A stretch of DNA of 64,000 bases from Mucilaginibacter sp. Lineage in GTDB: Bacteria; Bacteroidota; Bacteroidia; Sphingobacteriales; Sphingobacteriaceae. Within the stretch, counting starts at the first letter, position 1, and each line of letters begins with the position of its first letter. Location of the stretch: assembly GCF_028288225.1 (NCBI RefSeq), contig NZ_JAQBOC010000054.1:62001-126000 (forward strand), given 5' to 3'. Shown here piece after piece: positions 1-9,466 of the stretch. The notes under the pieces were generated by a model. That model had not been told where the DNA came from. It saw only the letters and a list, made by a program, of their open reading frames with translations, and did no database searches. Position numbers and translations under genes: made by a program.

Positions 1-23
1 CTCTTTTTTTTATTCAGTTATGA

Positions 24-1883
24 TCAATTATAATTAGGATTTTGTTTGATTTTTCCGTGTGTTATATCAATCTGTGTTTGAGGAATTGGGAACAATTCAC
101 TTCTTCCAGCAACAAAGTGTGCGCTGTTCAATAAAACAGACGGGAAGCCGGGAACCTTTACTTCATGGGCTAAATAATCATTTAATGTTTTAGCCATAAA
201 ACCTGCACCCATCTGACCGCCATAAAGGGCATCCCAGCGCTGAAGGTCAAAGAAACGATGGCCTTCCATGCCTAACTCAATCCTGCGCTCAAACTGAACT
301 GCTTTGCGTGCAAAATCTTTGCCTTTTGCAGCAAAACCGGAAGTTGGGTTGCTTGTACCGCGTGTACTTGCATAAATTCCATAAAAACCTACCTTGTAAT
401 TGGCTGCAGGAGTAGCAGTACGGCCTTTTGTTGGATCATTTGGATCAACATAAGTATAAACCCAGCCGGTTTTATCTGCTGCCCTGTCCCTAACCATATT
501 TACGTATTTTTCAGCAGTTGTCAAGCTTCCTACTTCAATTTCACATTCAGCGGCCCATAAAAGCACATCTGCGTAACGAATAGCGTTATAACTGTTAGCG
601 TTTGATTGATTTACAGCCCAGCCTTCATAGGTATCAGCCGTGGTAGCTTGTGCGGCTTTGTAGTAAACGTTTTTGATAGCGATATAAGGACCACCGTTTA
701 GCTGGTCACGGGCCCATGATGCACCCGGCATATTTCCCCAGTCAAGAAACGGGATACCACGACGGCCAACTGACCAGTCTAAACGCGGGTCAAGTGTACC
801 TGCGTAAGGTGTGAAGGCTGCGTCAGCTGCTACACCCTGGTCATTTTTAACATCGCTGTCATTGTAGGTATCCAGTAATGGCAAACCTGTTGTTGCGTCA
901 ACTTTAAAAGCATTTACAAAGCTAAATGAAGGTAAAAAGAAACCGCAGCATGAGGCAGGGCCACCTGCGGCGTAATTTAATGTATTGCCTGAGTTTCCGT
1001 TATCCCCGTTTGATCCGTCATGTACAGATGCCTGGATAACAAATACCCCCTCTGGTCCATTTTTGGTTGATGGGTTAAAGTTATTAGCATATGGTTGAAG
1101 GGTATATTTTGCCCCCCCTGGTGTTACACCATTTGCAATAAGATCATTTAAAGCTACAAGCGCTTTGGCATATTGGTGATCAAACATGTATGCTTTAGCC
1201 AGGAAAGCTTCAGCAGCGTACTTGTTTGCACGGCCAACTTGTGGCTGGCTTGCAGGCAATACCGCCATGGCTGCCTGGAAGTCTGCTTCAATTTTGTCCC
1301 ATATAGGGCCAGGATTGCCAATGTTATAATTACCATTATCGTAAGTAATTGTTTCATCAGCATAAGGTACATTTCTCCATAGCTTAGCCAGGTCCATTTC
1401 ATAAAATCCGCGTAAAAAACGGGCCTCCGCTGTTACTTGTTTAGCATATTCAGCAGTTACAGAACCATCTTTTACTAAAGGTAATTCACGCAGAACGTCA
1501 TTAGCACGCTGTACGCCGTTAAACATCACCCGCCATTTAGGGTCGAGGTAACCATTACCGCCTGTTGCAATAAATGCCTCGATCTGGCCCAAAGGAGCCT
1601 GGTCATCCGGAGTTGAGCCTTTGTGCGCATCATCTGCCGCAACACTGCCATAACCCCAGTTATCTGTACCAGTCATCCAGGTATTTCCGGGCTGGCCGCC
1701 GTAGGTACCATCAAGCAATGAATAAGCGCCGATCAATAATCCATCTATCCCGGCTTTATTAGCAAGGATAACAGTATTTAATGATCCTGAGGGTGTCCTG
1801 TTAAGATAATCTTTGCAGGAGTATGACAATGCAAGCACCGCCATGACACCGGGAATAATTAATTTACTATTTAATTTTTTCAT
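24..1883 (-). CDS. SusD/RagB-family outer-membrane glycan-binding lipoprotein
   Basis: This is a 619-residue surface lipoprotein that by family role binds oligosaccharides and caps the SusC transporter. The N-terminus is a lipoprotein signal peptide with a lipobox ending at Cys23 (LSYSC), followed by the usual SusD N-terminal motif (KDYLNRTPSGS). The helical TPR-like core and the C-terminal region with FERRIELGMEGHRFFDLQRW (about residues 531-550) are typical of the RagB/SusD family. It lies 22 bases after the susC gene on the same strand, so the two are surely cotranscribed. The glycan cannot be read from the sequence. The neighbouring GH3 gene suggests a beta-glucoside or beta-xyloside polymer (inference). 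Confidence 0.95.
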   Translation of the reverse strand: MKKLNSKLIIPGVMAVLALSYSCKDYLNRTPSGSLNTVILANKAGIDGLLIGAYSLLDGTYGGQPGNTWMTGTDNWGYGSVAADDAHKGSTPDDQAPLGQIEAFIATGGNGYLDPKWRVMFNGVQRANDVLRELPLVKDGSVTAEYAKQVTAEARFLRGFYEMDLAKLWRNVPYADETITYDNGNYNIGNPGPIWDKIEADFQAAMAVLPASQPQVGRANKYAAEAFLAKAYMFDHQYAKALVALNDLIANGVTPGGAKYTLQPYANNFNPSTKNGPEGVFVIQASVHDGSNGDNGNSGNTLNYAAGGPASCCGFFLPSFSFVNAFKVDATTGLPLLDTYNDSDVKNDQGVAADAAFTPYAGTLDPRLDWSVGRRGIPFLDWGNMPGASWARDQLNGGPYIAIKNVYYKAAQATTADTYEGWAVNQSNANSYNAIRYADVLLWAAECEIEVGSLTTAEKYVNMVRDRAADKTGWVYTYVDPNDPTKGRTATPAANYKVGFYGIYASTRGTSNPTSGFAAKGKDFARKAVQFERRIELGMEGHRFFDLQRWDALYGGQMGAGFMAKTLNDYLAHEVKVPGFPSVLLNSAHFVAGRSELFPIPQTQIDITHGKIKQNPNYN

Positions 1884-1905
1884 AATTATATAATTTTTTT
1901 AACAA

Positions 1906-4900
1906 TTAAAATGTCATGTTAACACCAAAAATGTATTTCTTCTCGTTGTTTGGATATGCACCAATATCAGTACCTAAGCCATTAGAACCAACTGAAAGCA
2001 ACTCAGGGTCAAGACCTTTATATTTGGTTGCAGTGAAAAGATTTACACCCTGTGCATAGATGTGAATATTATCAACTCCCCATGCTTTAAGCTGTGCCGA
2101 TTTTATATTATAACCCAAAGTTAATGACTTCATTTTTAAGAATGAGCCACTGGAAACATACCATGAATTAGTGGTTGCATCAGATCCGAAACCACCTACA
2201 GGAGACGCCTTTGGGGTTTTTGCATTTGGATTAGATGGGGTCCATGAGTTAAACAGCAGGTCGTTGCTCTTGTTACCTGTAAATGTACTTAAAAAGTCGA
2301 CCCAGTATTTGGTGTAGTTATAAATTTTACCGCCGTAAGATCCGTAAAGAACAGTAGCGATATCAAATCCTTTATAGCTTGCGCCCAGGTTAACGCCGTA
2401 TGTAAATTTAGGATTTGGATTGCCGATCGGGCCACGATCAGCATCGGTGATGGTACCATCCCCATTTAAATCCTTATATTGGAACTCGCCTAAAGCAGGG
2501 CCGCCGTTTGCTGAATTACCTGTTTGGTAAACAGTAGCTTTACCTTTAGCAACAGCGTTTGCATTAGCTGCATCAATTTGTGCCTGCGTATTCCAGTAAC
2601 CAGATACTGTGTAACCATAAAACTCTCCAAGAGGGTGGCCTACCTGTTCTTTAACAAGCGCGTCGTTCTGGCGCTGAAAATTGTCAAAGAAATCAGCGTC
2701 TAATTTGGTGATCTTGCTATGGTAGGAAGTGATATTGGCGCCGGCATTAAATTTAACCTCGCTGCCAATGTTGCCATGGTAATTAGCAGAAATATCAACG
2801 CCATTATTCTGAACCTCGCCAATGTTAACATAAGGCGCGGCCGCACCGCCAACTGTAGCAGGAAGGTTTACCTGGAACAATAAGTTGCTGCTTGTTTTCT
2901 TGTAATACTCAGCAGTAACATCCAGGTGGTTAAATAAGCTTATGTCAAAACCTACGTTAAATACTTTATCTTTTTCCCAGGTTGTCTTTTTGTTACCAAT
3001 TTGCTTTGCATAAAAACCAGCTATAGCTGAATTAATCGCTCCCTGAATTGCATAGGATGAAGGTGAGAAACCAGTTCCAAATGCACTGTATGCATTTCCA
3101 CCGCCAATGTTGCCATTGTAACCGGATGAACCGTAACTTCCTCTAAGTTTAAGATCATTCAGCCAGCTAACACCTTTCAGGAAATCTTCCTGGGAGATGC
3201 GCCATGCCAACGATACAGAAGGGAAAGTACCGTATTGCCTGCCCGGGAAAAACGCAGAGTAACCGTCACGACGGATGGTAGCACCTAAAATATACCTGTC
3301 ATTGTAGGCATAATCCAGACGGCCGAAAACTGAAAGTGTAGAGAATTCCTGGTTGGCACCGCCATTTGCAATCAGTGTTTTAGAATCACCCGCATTTATG
3401 TTTACAAATGCCGGATCTAATGAAAACAAAGTATTTACTGTTGCATCCATATACCTGCCAACATTATCTTTTGCTTCAAAAGCGCCGAATACCTTAATAC
3501 TGTGTTTGCCAAAAATTTGATTATAACTGACACTGTTCGTCCAGTTGTAAGTACTGCCATAACCGGCCCCTTCCTGGAAACCATTTTTGCTCGAATGGGT
3601 TTCACTTCCGTAATATTGATTCTGAAGGGTATTATCGTAAAAATAGTTATAGAAGTTTAAACCAATTTGTGTACGTACACTAAAGTGCTTCAGGAAATCA
3701 ATTTCGCCATAAGTTGAACCTTCCACATTCCATGAGCGGCTGTGATCCAAAAGGTTATTGTTCTGAGTTGCTACAGGATTAATAGCATTACCTAAAGATG
3801 TTAAACCATCCCAGGTACCACCATAGTTGCCTTTGATGTCATAAACGGGTATTTGCGGTTGCATCCGGTAGCTAAAAGAAATAGCATTACCTTCGGCCTG
3901 GTTACCGCCGGGGATTCCGCCGTTCCCCTGTGGGGCCTCTGCGTAATAAACCTGCATGTTTTCACCAACGCGAACATGGTCGCTGATGCTGAAATTTGTG
4001 TTCACACGTGCCTGGTACCTCTTATAATAAGTACCTATTAATGAGCCTTGCTGGTTTAAGTAGCCTAATGAAAAATAATAATTGTTTTTTTCATTAGCAC
4101 CGCTTGCAGAAACAGTATGAGATTGAGTTGGAGCTGATTTAAATAATTCATGGAACCAATCAGTACCTGCGCCTTTTACAAATTTTTGGATCAGGTAATC
4201 ATTTTCCGGATCGTTAGGGTCGTAAACATACTTTGACGGATCAACAGCAGGATTACCTGCGTTTGCCAAACCTTTGGGCGAACCGGTAATATGTGTACCT
4301 GAGTTGTAACCATAATCGGTAAAGTGGCCGCCGTTATCTTTAATCAATGCATTGTTAGGATCCACTGTTCTTAGCAGTGTCTCAAAATTATCTGCACTAA
4401 GTACATTGAACGGATTGCCGCCTAAAGGTTTGGTACTTCCATAAAAGCCATCATAAGTAAATTTGGTTTTGCCTTGTTTACCTTTTTTAGTAGTAACAAC
4501 AATTACACCGTTACCACCGGCAACACCATAAATTGCAGCAGCACCAGCATCCTTTAATACACTGATAGATTCGATATCATTCGGATTGAGCGAACCCATT
4601 CCGCTTTCCTGAACCCCATCAACAACGTATAAAGGAGCAGAGTTTCCAAAGTTACTTATACCACGGATGAACACGTTACTGGCAGCACCAGGCGCACCTG
4701 ACTGAACCACTGTAACACCAGCAGCCTGGCCTTGCAGCAATGACTCGGACGATGAGGTTGGAACTACCTTTGCAGCAGCTATATTAACTGTTGCTACCGA
4801 ACCTGAAATGTCCTTTTTGCGTTGAGTTTGATAACCGGTAACAACTACCTCGTTAAGTGAGGTGGTGGTTGGGGTTAGCGTAATTGTGAGATACTGATCG

Positions 4901-5175
4901 CCTTGAACAGCTACTTCTCTTGTTTGGTAAGTAAGATAACTTACAACAAGAACATTACCGGGACTTAATGTGAGACTGAACTCGCCATTTGCATCCGTTA
5001 CAGCGCCCAGGTTGGTGCCTTTTATCCTTACGGATGCACCCACTACAGGTTGTTTGTCATCGCTGCCGATAACTTTACCTGTGTGTTTTGTTTGGGCTGT
5101 AACTACCAATGAAGAAATCATGCAGCATAGTAGCAGGCACAATGTTCTTCCTTTTAGGAGTAAACTTTTAAACAT
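1906..5175 (-). CDS. SusC/RagA-family TonB-dependent outer-membrane receptor
   Basis: This 1089-residue protein is the TonB-dependent channel that imports the glycan bound by the adjacent SusD lipoprotein. It has a signal peptide (about 1-27, ending VTAQ), a carboxypeptidase-regulatory-like beta-sandwich (about 30-110, with the typical PVVGASVRIKGT and VTDANGEFSL), a TonB-box/plug start (SLNEVVVTGYQTQRKKDISG), the plug domain with YVVDGV and IESISVLKDAGAAAIYG, and a long 22-strand barrel ending in a hydrophobic beta strand with terminal Phe. No N-terminal secretin/STN domain is present, so it is not the kind that signals directly to an anti-sigma factor. The upstream region of over 800 bases holds a GTGTA-N5-TACAC palindrome that I take as its operator. 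Confidence 0.96.
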   Translation of the reverse strand: MFKSLLLKGRTLCLLLCCMISSLVVTAQTKHTGKVIGSDDKQPVVGASVRIKGTNLGAVTDANGEFSLTLSPGNVLVVSYLTYQTREVAVQGDQYLTITLTPTTTSLNEVVVTGYQTQRKKDISGSVATVNIAAAKVVPTSSSESLLQGQAAGVTVVQSGAPGAASNVFIRGISNFGNSAPLYVVDGVQESGMGSLNPNDIESISVLKDAGAAAIYGVAGGNGVIVVTTKKGKQGKTKFTYDGFYGSTKPLGGNPFNVLSADNFETLLRTVDPNNALIKDNGGHFTDYGYNSGTHITGSPKGLANAGNPAVDPSKYVYDPNDPENDYLIQKFVKGAGTDWFHELFKSAPTQSHTVSASGANEKNNYYFSLGYLNQQGSLIGTYYKRYQARVNTNFSISDHVRVGENMQVYYAEAPQGNGGIPGGNQAEGNAISFSYRMQPQIPVYDIKGNYGGTWDGLTSLGNAINPVATQNNNLLDHSRSWNVEGSTYGEIDFLKHFSVRTQIGLNFYNYFYDNTLQNQYYGSETHSSKNGFQEGAGYGSTYNWTNSVSYNQIFGKHSIKVFGAFEAKDNVGRYMDATVNTLFSLDPAFVNINAGDSKTLIANGGANQEFSTLSVFGRLDYAYNDRYILGATIRRDGYSAFFPGRQYGTFPSVSLAWRISQEDFLKGVSWLNDLKLRGSYGSSGYNGNIGGGNAYSAFGTGFSPSSYAIQGAINSAIAGFYAKQIGNKKTTWEKDKVFNVGFDISLFNHLDVTAEYYKKTSSNLLFQVNLPATVGGAAAPYVNIGEVQNNGVDISANYHGNIGSEVKFNAGANITSYHSKITKLDADFFDNFQRQNDALVKEQVGHPLGEFYGYTVSGYWNTQAQIDAANANAVAKGKATVYQTGNSANGGPALGEFQYKDLNGDGTITDADRGPIGNPNPKFTYGVNLGASYKGFDIATVLYGSYGGKIYNYTKYWVDFLSTFTGNKSNDLLFNSWTPSNPNAKTPKASPVGGFGSDATTNSWYVSSGSFLKMKSLTLGYNIKSAQLKAWGVDNIHIYAQGVNLFTATKYKGLDPELLSVGSNGLGTDIGAYPNNEKKYIFGVNMTF

Positions 5176-5511
5176 GAGATTGAGATTTAGTTGATTAATT
5201 TATTTGATTTAAAGACTGTTGTTCTATTTGGATATTATGATGGGGCACGAACGTTAACCGTCGCCCAACAAAATTGGCTTTGGCCCTTAGGGAGCGGGCC
5301 CGTGTTACTTAAATATCTGAAAAGGAAAAAATGTAAAAGTTTTATCATGTAAAGTAATTAATAAATATAAAAACTTATCGCTACTCAATTTTCCAACGCC
5401 TCTAAAAATCAGGGGCATCTGTTTAATAAATGTTATAATTATATCAGGTTTCGCATAATTCTTTGGTGATACAAAAAATTACATTGGCGTTGATACTAAT
5501 GTAAATAGAGT

Positions 5512-5526
5512 GTACTGTTTACACAA
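5512..5526. promoter_or_regulatory. Putative Nudix-regulator operator, GTGTA-CTGTT-TACAC
   Basis: A perfect 5-base inverted repeat with a 5-base spacer, 337 bases before the susC start. The same arrangement, GTGTA-N5-(T/G)ACAC, recurs between the GH3 gene and Nudix regulator 1 and between Nudix regulator 2 and pfkA. The shared flank (AGTGTA, TGTT, ACACAAG) with the site at 8428 makes chance unlikely. Assignment to a Nudix regulator is inference. Confidence 0.6.
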
Positions 5527-5913
5527 GTGGGTTTATAAGAATTGCAAATTAATTATTTTGGCAAGCATACTCAACATAATACTAATACTTAATGAATATT
5601 TATGTTAACAAATTATTAAAAAAACAATATATATATTGATAAAATAGAAATGTAACATTTCCGTTATACAAGCTAATTGTTTAATATTAAACCACTTTGA
5701 GCTTCCGCGAGCGCTTAAATCATCATTTGGCCTTAATTTTTAATGATAAAATAAGTCAATATTATAACCATACATAATCAAATTTACAGTATTAAAATTT
5801 CATCATGTTTAGGTAAAAATGTCACTATAACACTTATTAAGCGGGTTTTTAAACATCAGGCAGTTATTTTTTATGCTAATACAATTCAAAAAATAACACG
5901 CTATAAAGCCAAA

Positions 5914-5948
5914 AAAGGGCCTTCCATTTTTGCTATGGAACGCCCTTT
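5914..5948 (-). terminator. Intrinsic terminator of the GH3 gene
   Basis: On the minus strand a hairpin is formed by AAAGGGC and GCCCTTT outside and by TTCCAT and ATGGAA inside, followed by a run of six T. It lies about 50 bases after the stop of the beta-glucosidase gene, so that gene is a separate transcript from susCD. Confidence 0.85.
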
Positions 5949-5997
5949 ATATTGATCAAAATTTTAACTGAACTGTACTTCCGGCAGTTTTTTATTT

Positions 5998-8307
5998 TTA
6001 CTTAAGCCATTGAACTGATGCCGATTGCGTATTGCCTGAATTAGTACCAATCTGCACTATGAACTGACCGGGCTCCCAATCATAAATCAGCTTATCATTG
6101 TAAAACTTCAGGTCGGCAGTGGTTATGTTAAATGACACCACTTTGCTTTCGCCGGGTTGTAAATTTATTTTCTGAAATCCTTTCAATTCTTTTACCGAGC
6201 GGCTGATGCTGGCTACCGGATCACTTATATATAATTGTACAACTTCTTCGCCTGCATATTTACCGGTATTGGTAACAGTTACGGTTGCTTTAAGCGTTGT
6301 ATTGCCTTCAAGATTAGTTTTATCAAGCTGAACGCCACCATAACTAAAGGTAGTATAGCTTAAACCATAGCCAAACGGATAAAGCGGATCATTTGAAATA
6401 TCCAGGTAATCTGACTTAAACTTGGCCCCACCTTTTCCATCAAAAGGCCTGCCCGTATTTTTGTGGTTATAATATATAGGTATCTGCCCTACGCTGCGCG
6501 GAAAGGTTGCTGTTATTTTTCCGGCAGGGTTATAATTGCCAAAAAGCACATCGGCAATGGCATTTCCTGCTTCTGTCCCCGGCGCCCACGCATCCAATAT
6601 TGCGCTGGCATGCTTATCCTCCCAGGTTAATGTTAACGGACGGCCATTAAATAATACAATAACCAGTGGTTTGCCTGTTTTGGCAAGCGCCTTCAGTAAG
6701 TCTTTCTGACTTGCAGGGATATCAATATCAGCCCTGCTTGATGATTCGCCCGACATATTTGCCGCCTCGCCTACCACGGCAACAATTACGTCGGCCTTTT
6801 TTGCAGTTTCAACCGCTTCATCAATCATTTCCTGCGGCGAGCGTTTATCTTTTGCTTCGGGAGCTGTTAAAGCAAATGCACGGATACTCAAAAGTGAATC
6901 ATCGGTAATATTTGATCCTTTGGCATATAACACCTTAACATTATCACCAACAACATTTTTTATCCCTTCGGCAACGCTTACGGATTTGTTAGGATCACCG
7001 GCAATTACCCAGGTACCCAGCATTTCTGAATGGTTATCAGCAAGCGGGCCAACCAATGCAATAGTTCCCGATTTTTTAAGCGGCAAGGTTTGCTCCTGAT
7101 TTTTTAATAACACAAATGAATGCTCTGCTATCTGCCTTGCAAATTTGCGTGTATCATCAGTAAACACATCCAGCTTTTCTTTTTCGGCATTTAGTGATTT
7201 GCCCGGGTTTTTAAATAAACCCAATTTATATTTTGCCTCCAGCACCCTGCGGCAGGCCAAATCAATTTCCTGTTGGATAACTTTTCCTTCTTTTAATGAT
7301 TTTTTCAGGGTTGATAAAAAGCCCTCGCCTACCATATCCATATCAAGGCCCGCTTTTAACGCTAATGCCGATACGGTTTGCAGATCGCCAAGGCCATGGT
7401 TTGTTACCTCGTTTAATGAAGTGTAGTCTGATACTACAAAGCCTTTAAAACCCCATTGCTTACGCAACAAATCGGTAAGCAGCCATTTATTGACTGTTGC
7501 AGGCATGCCATTAATGGTATTGAACGAGCTCATGAAGCTGCCCGCGCCGGCATCAATTGCAGCTTTGTAAGGCGGCAAATAATCCTGGTACATTTTTATC
7601 AGGCTCATATCAACAGTATTGTACTCCCTGCCCGCTTCGGCGCCGCCATATAATGCAAAATGTTTAACACAAGCCATAACTGCATCGGCATCCGTCAAAC
7701 TTTTGCCCTGGTAGCCTTTGACCATTGCTTTGGCTACCTGTGAGCCATACCATGGATCTTCGCCCGAACCTTCCGAGATCCTTCCCCATCGCGCATCCCG
7801 TGCTATATCAACCATTGGCGAAAACACCCAGTTCAATCCCTCGGCAGTTGCTTCTTTAGCTGCAATCGTCGCCGATTGCTGTATTAACCCCAGATCCCAG
7901 GTTGCTGATACACCCAAAGGTATAGGGAATATGGTACGGTGGCCATGTATAACATCGAGCCCGAATATTAACGGAATGTGCAGTCGCGATCCATTAACAG
8001 CCAGATCCTGCATTTTTTTGACATTTGCTGTGCCATATAAGCCAAATATACCGCCTATCGCGCCCCTTTTCATTTTATCCTCAACACCCTTACTAATTAC
8101 TGTGCCCGTTACCGCGTTGCCCATTACTACCAGGTTAAGCTGACCTATCTTTTCATCGAGTGTCATTTTACCCATTAAATTTGAAACAAAGGCATTCATT
8201 TTGGCTTCATCGGCTTTTGTTTGTGCCGATGCTTTATAAGCACACAGCATTGAAACAAGAAGCATTACCACTGCAAAGGCAGCTTTTACCGGGGAGAATT
8301 TGTTCAT
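5998..8307 (-). CDS. bglX: Periplasmic GH3 beta-glucosidase (BglX-like)
   Basis: This 769-residue enzyme removes terminal beta-linked glucose (possibly xylose) from oligosaccharides by the retaining mechanism of family GH3. It has a signal peptide (about 1-28, ending ASAQ), the N-terminal TIM barrel with the nucleophile Asp294 in GFVVSDY, the second alpha/beta sandwich with the likely acid/base Glu521 in SGESSSR, and a C-terminal fibronectin-III-like domain (about 660-769, with GEEVVQLYISDP). Length and domain order match BglX. It lies upstream of susCD on the same strand but has its own terminator, and it shares an upstream region with the divergent Nudix regulator. I infer that it processes what the SusCD pair imports. 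Confidence 0.95.
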   Translation of the reverse strand: MNKFSPVKAAFAVVMLLVSMLCAYKASAQTKADEAKMNAFVSNLMGKMTLDEKIGQLNLVVMGNAVTGTVISKGVEDKMKRGAIGGIFGLYGTANVKKMQDLAVNGSRLHIPLIFGLDVIHGHRTIFPIPLGVSATWDLGLIQQSATIAAKEATAEGLNWVFSPMVDIARDARWGRISEGSGEDPWYGSQVAKAMVKGYQGKSLTDADAVMACVKHFALYGGAEAGREYNTVDMSLIKMYQDYLPPYKAAIDAGAGSFMSSFNTINGMPATVNKWLLTDLLRKQWGFKGFVVSDYTSLNEVTNHGLGDLQTVSALALKAGLDMDMVGEGFLSTLKKSLKEGKVIQQEIDLACRRVLEAKYKLGLFKNPGKSLNAEKEKLDVFTDDTRKFARQIAEHSFVLLKNQEQTLPLKKSGTIALVGPLADNHSEMLGTWVIAGDPNKSVSVAEGIKNVVGDNVKVLYAKGSNITDDSLLSIRAFALTAPEAKDKRSPQEMIDEAVETAKKADVIVAVVGEAANMSGESSSRADIDIPASQKDLLKALAKTGKPLVIVLFNGRPLTLTWEDKHASAILDAWAPGTEAGNAIADVLFGNYNPAGKITATFPRSVGQIPIYYNHKNTGRPFDGKGGAKFKSDYLDISNDPLYPFGYGLSYTTFSYGGVQLDKTNLEGNTTLKATVTVTNTGKYAGEEVVQLYISDPVASISRSVKELKGFQKINLQPGESKVVSFNITTADLKFYNDKLIYDWEPGQFIVQIGTNSGNTQSASVQWLK

Positions 8308-8413
8308 CGTTATGAGATATAAGATTGTTATCGGATAGCTTAAACACCAACTAATATATTGAATTAGCTTTGTTTATGTTAGCTTGTTTTTTGTATTAGC
8401 AATAATTGGTTTA

Positions 8414-8442
8414 ACACTATAATGATAGTGTATTGTTGACAC
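8414..8442. promoter_or_regulatory. Overlapping palindromes between the GH3 gene and Nudix regulator 1
   Basis: Two overlapping inverted repeats are visible: ACACTAT-AATG-ATAGTGT at 8414-8431, and GTGTA-TTGTT-GACAC at 8428-8442. The second matches the operator-like sites at 5512 and 58237. The position between divergent genes fits autoregulation of the Nudix gene and control of the beta-glucosidase gene (inference). Confidence 0.6.
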
Positions 8443-8473
8443 AAGAGTAATATTATAATTTAAATAATCAAAG

Positions 8474-8481
8474 TATTTTTG
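8474..8481 (+). promoter_or_regulatory. Bacteroidota -7 promoter element TATTTTTG
   Basis: Matches TAnnTTTG and lies 13 bases before the ATG of the Nudix regulator, predicting a very short leader. The palindromes at 8414-8442 lie just upstream, where a bound regulator would affect initiation. Confidence 0.55.
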
Positions 8482-8494
8482 TAGAATAGCAAAA

Positions 8495-9256
8495 ATGTTA
8501 ACTAAAAAAGAACTTAAGGATTATTGCGACAACGCCCGGGAGAACTATCTGCCCCATGTTTCTATTGATTGTGTGGTGTTTGGATTTCACGAGGGTTTGC
8601 TGAAAGTTTTGCTTCTGAAAGTTAAAAATGAAGGTGGATGGTATTTGCCGGGTGGTTTTTTACTTAAACCAGAGCCTATTGAAATGGCGGCTGACCGGAT
8701 ATTGAAAGAACGTACAGGCCTTGATGAAATATTTTTACAGCAGTTTCATGTATTTGGCGCCCCGGAACGGTCAAAGGAGCATTTTGAGATGTATAAGGAT
8801 ATGCTGCCGGCAAAAGAAAATTGGTTTACTAACCGTTTTTTAACTATTGGCTATTATGCTTTGGTTGATTTTTGTGATGTAAATCCAACTCCTGACCAGT
8901 TTTCGGCTGTATGTTCATGGTGTGATTTGAATGATTTGCCGGCGTTAAAGCTTGATCATGCATTGATCCTTAAAACGGCTTTAGATGCGCTGCGCCTGCA
9001 ACTGAATTATCAGCCTATTGGTTATAACCTGATGCCGAAGGAATTTACCATGCCTGAGCTGCAAAAGCTTTATGAAACCATACTGGATAAAAAGCTTGAC
9101 AGGCGAAATTTTCAACGGCGGATGCTTGGCTTTGGAATTTTAAACCGGTTGGAGAAACCGCGTAAAGGTGGTGCGCATAAAGCCCCGTATCTTTACTCAT
9201 TCGACCTGGAAAATTACAAAGCTGCTTTAACTGAAGGGTTTAAGGGAGGCTGGTGA
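8495..9256 (+). CDS. Nudix-domain transcription regulator (NrtR/AraR-like), copy 1
   Basis: A 253-residue protein with an N-terminal Nudix-like domain (about 20-165) and a C-terminal winged helix (about 170-253). The Nudix box aligns (LPGG, then E and R at the right spacing) but the catalytic REUXEE part reads RILKER, so hydrolysis is probably lost or weak. That is typical of Nudix proteins that use the domain to sense a ligand and the C-terminus to bind DNA. In Bacteroides a protein of this group regulates arabinose use. Here the gene diverges from a GH3 beta-glucosidase beside susCD, so I infer a local regulator of that locus. A paralogue lies at 57466-58161. Confidence 0.88.
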   Translation: MLTKKELKDYCDNARENYLPHVSIDCVVFGFHEGLLKVLLLKVKNEGGWYLPGGFLLKPEPIEMAADRILKERTGLDEIFLQQFHVFGAPERSKEHFEMYKDMLPAKENWFTNRFLTIGYYALVDFCDVNPTPDQFSAVCSWCDLNDLPALKLDHALILKTALDALRLQLNYQPIGYNLMPKEFTMPELQKLYETILDKKLDRRNFQRRMLGFGILNRLEKPRKGGAHKAPYLYSFDLENYKAALTEGFKGGW

Positions 9257-9466
9257 AGATTGATTTGTGAATATGCGGATGTGCAGATGTGCGAATAAGC
9301 TCCCTTCCAGGTGGTATTTGGCAGGAGGGCTTTGAAAACTAAAAGCGCGAAGTTAAAGTCTCTCCTTCCGGAGAGATTTAGAGGGGCGATTTCGGATTTG
9401 AGGGAAATCCTGAATACTGACTTTTGAAGTTTGATTTAATAAATTACTATATATAAGTTTTAAATA
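9257..9466. other. Intergenic spacer with a short palindrome
   Basis: No gene seen. It holds the word-like repeat ATATGCGGATGTGCAGATG and a perfect hairpin of TCTCTCC and GGAGAGA at 9359-9376, followed by TTTAGAGGGGC. A similar CTCTCC-loop-GGAGAG hairpin occurs at 34960-34978, so this is probably a dispersed repeat or a weak terminator. Confidence 0.45.

Larger units (their letters stand above)
5176..5997. other. Long AT-rich intergenic region upstream of susC
   Basis: About 820 bases without a credible gene. It serves as the 5' control region for susC (read leftward) and holds the 3' terminator of the GH3 gene at its right edge. It contains the palindrome at 5512-5526 listed separately. I could not identify a confident susC promoter core on the minus strand. 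The length suggests a long leader or several regulator sites. Confidence 0.6.

Noticed and set aside
3669..3680. GTGTACGTACAC inside susC as a further regulator site
   Set aside because: Spacing of the half-sites is 2, not 5, and it lies deep in the coding region.
7718..8143. 141-codon plus-strand frame inside the GH3 gene
   Set aside because: Antisense of a conserved catalytic domain; composition typical of a shadow frame.
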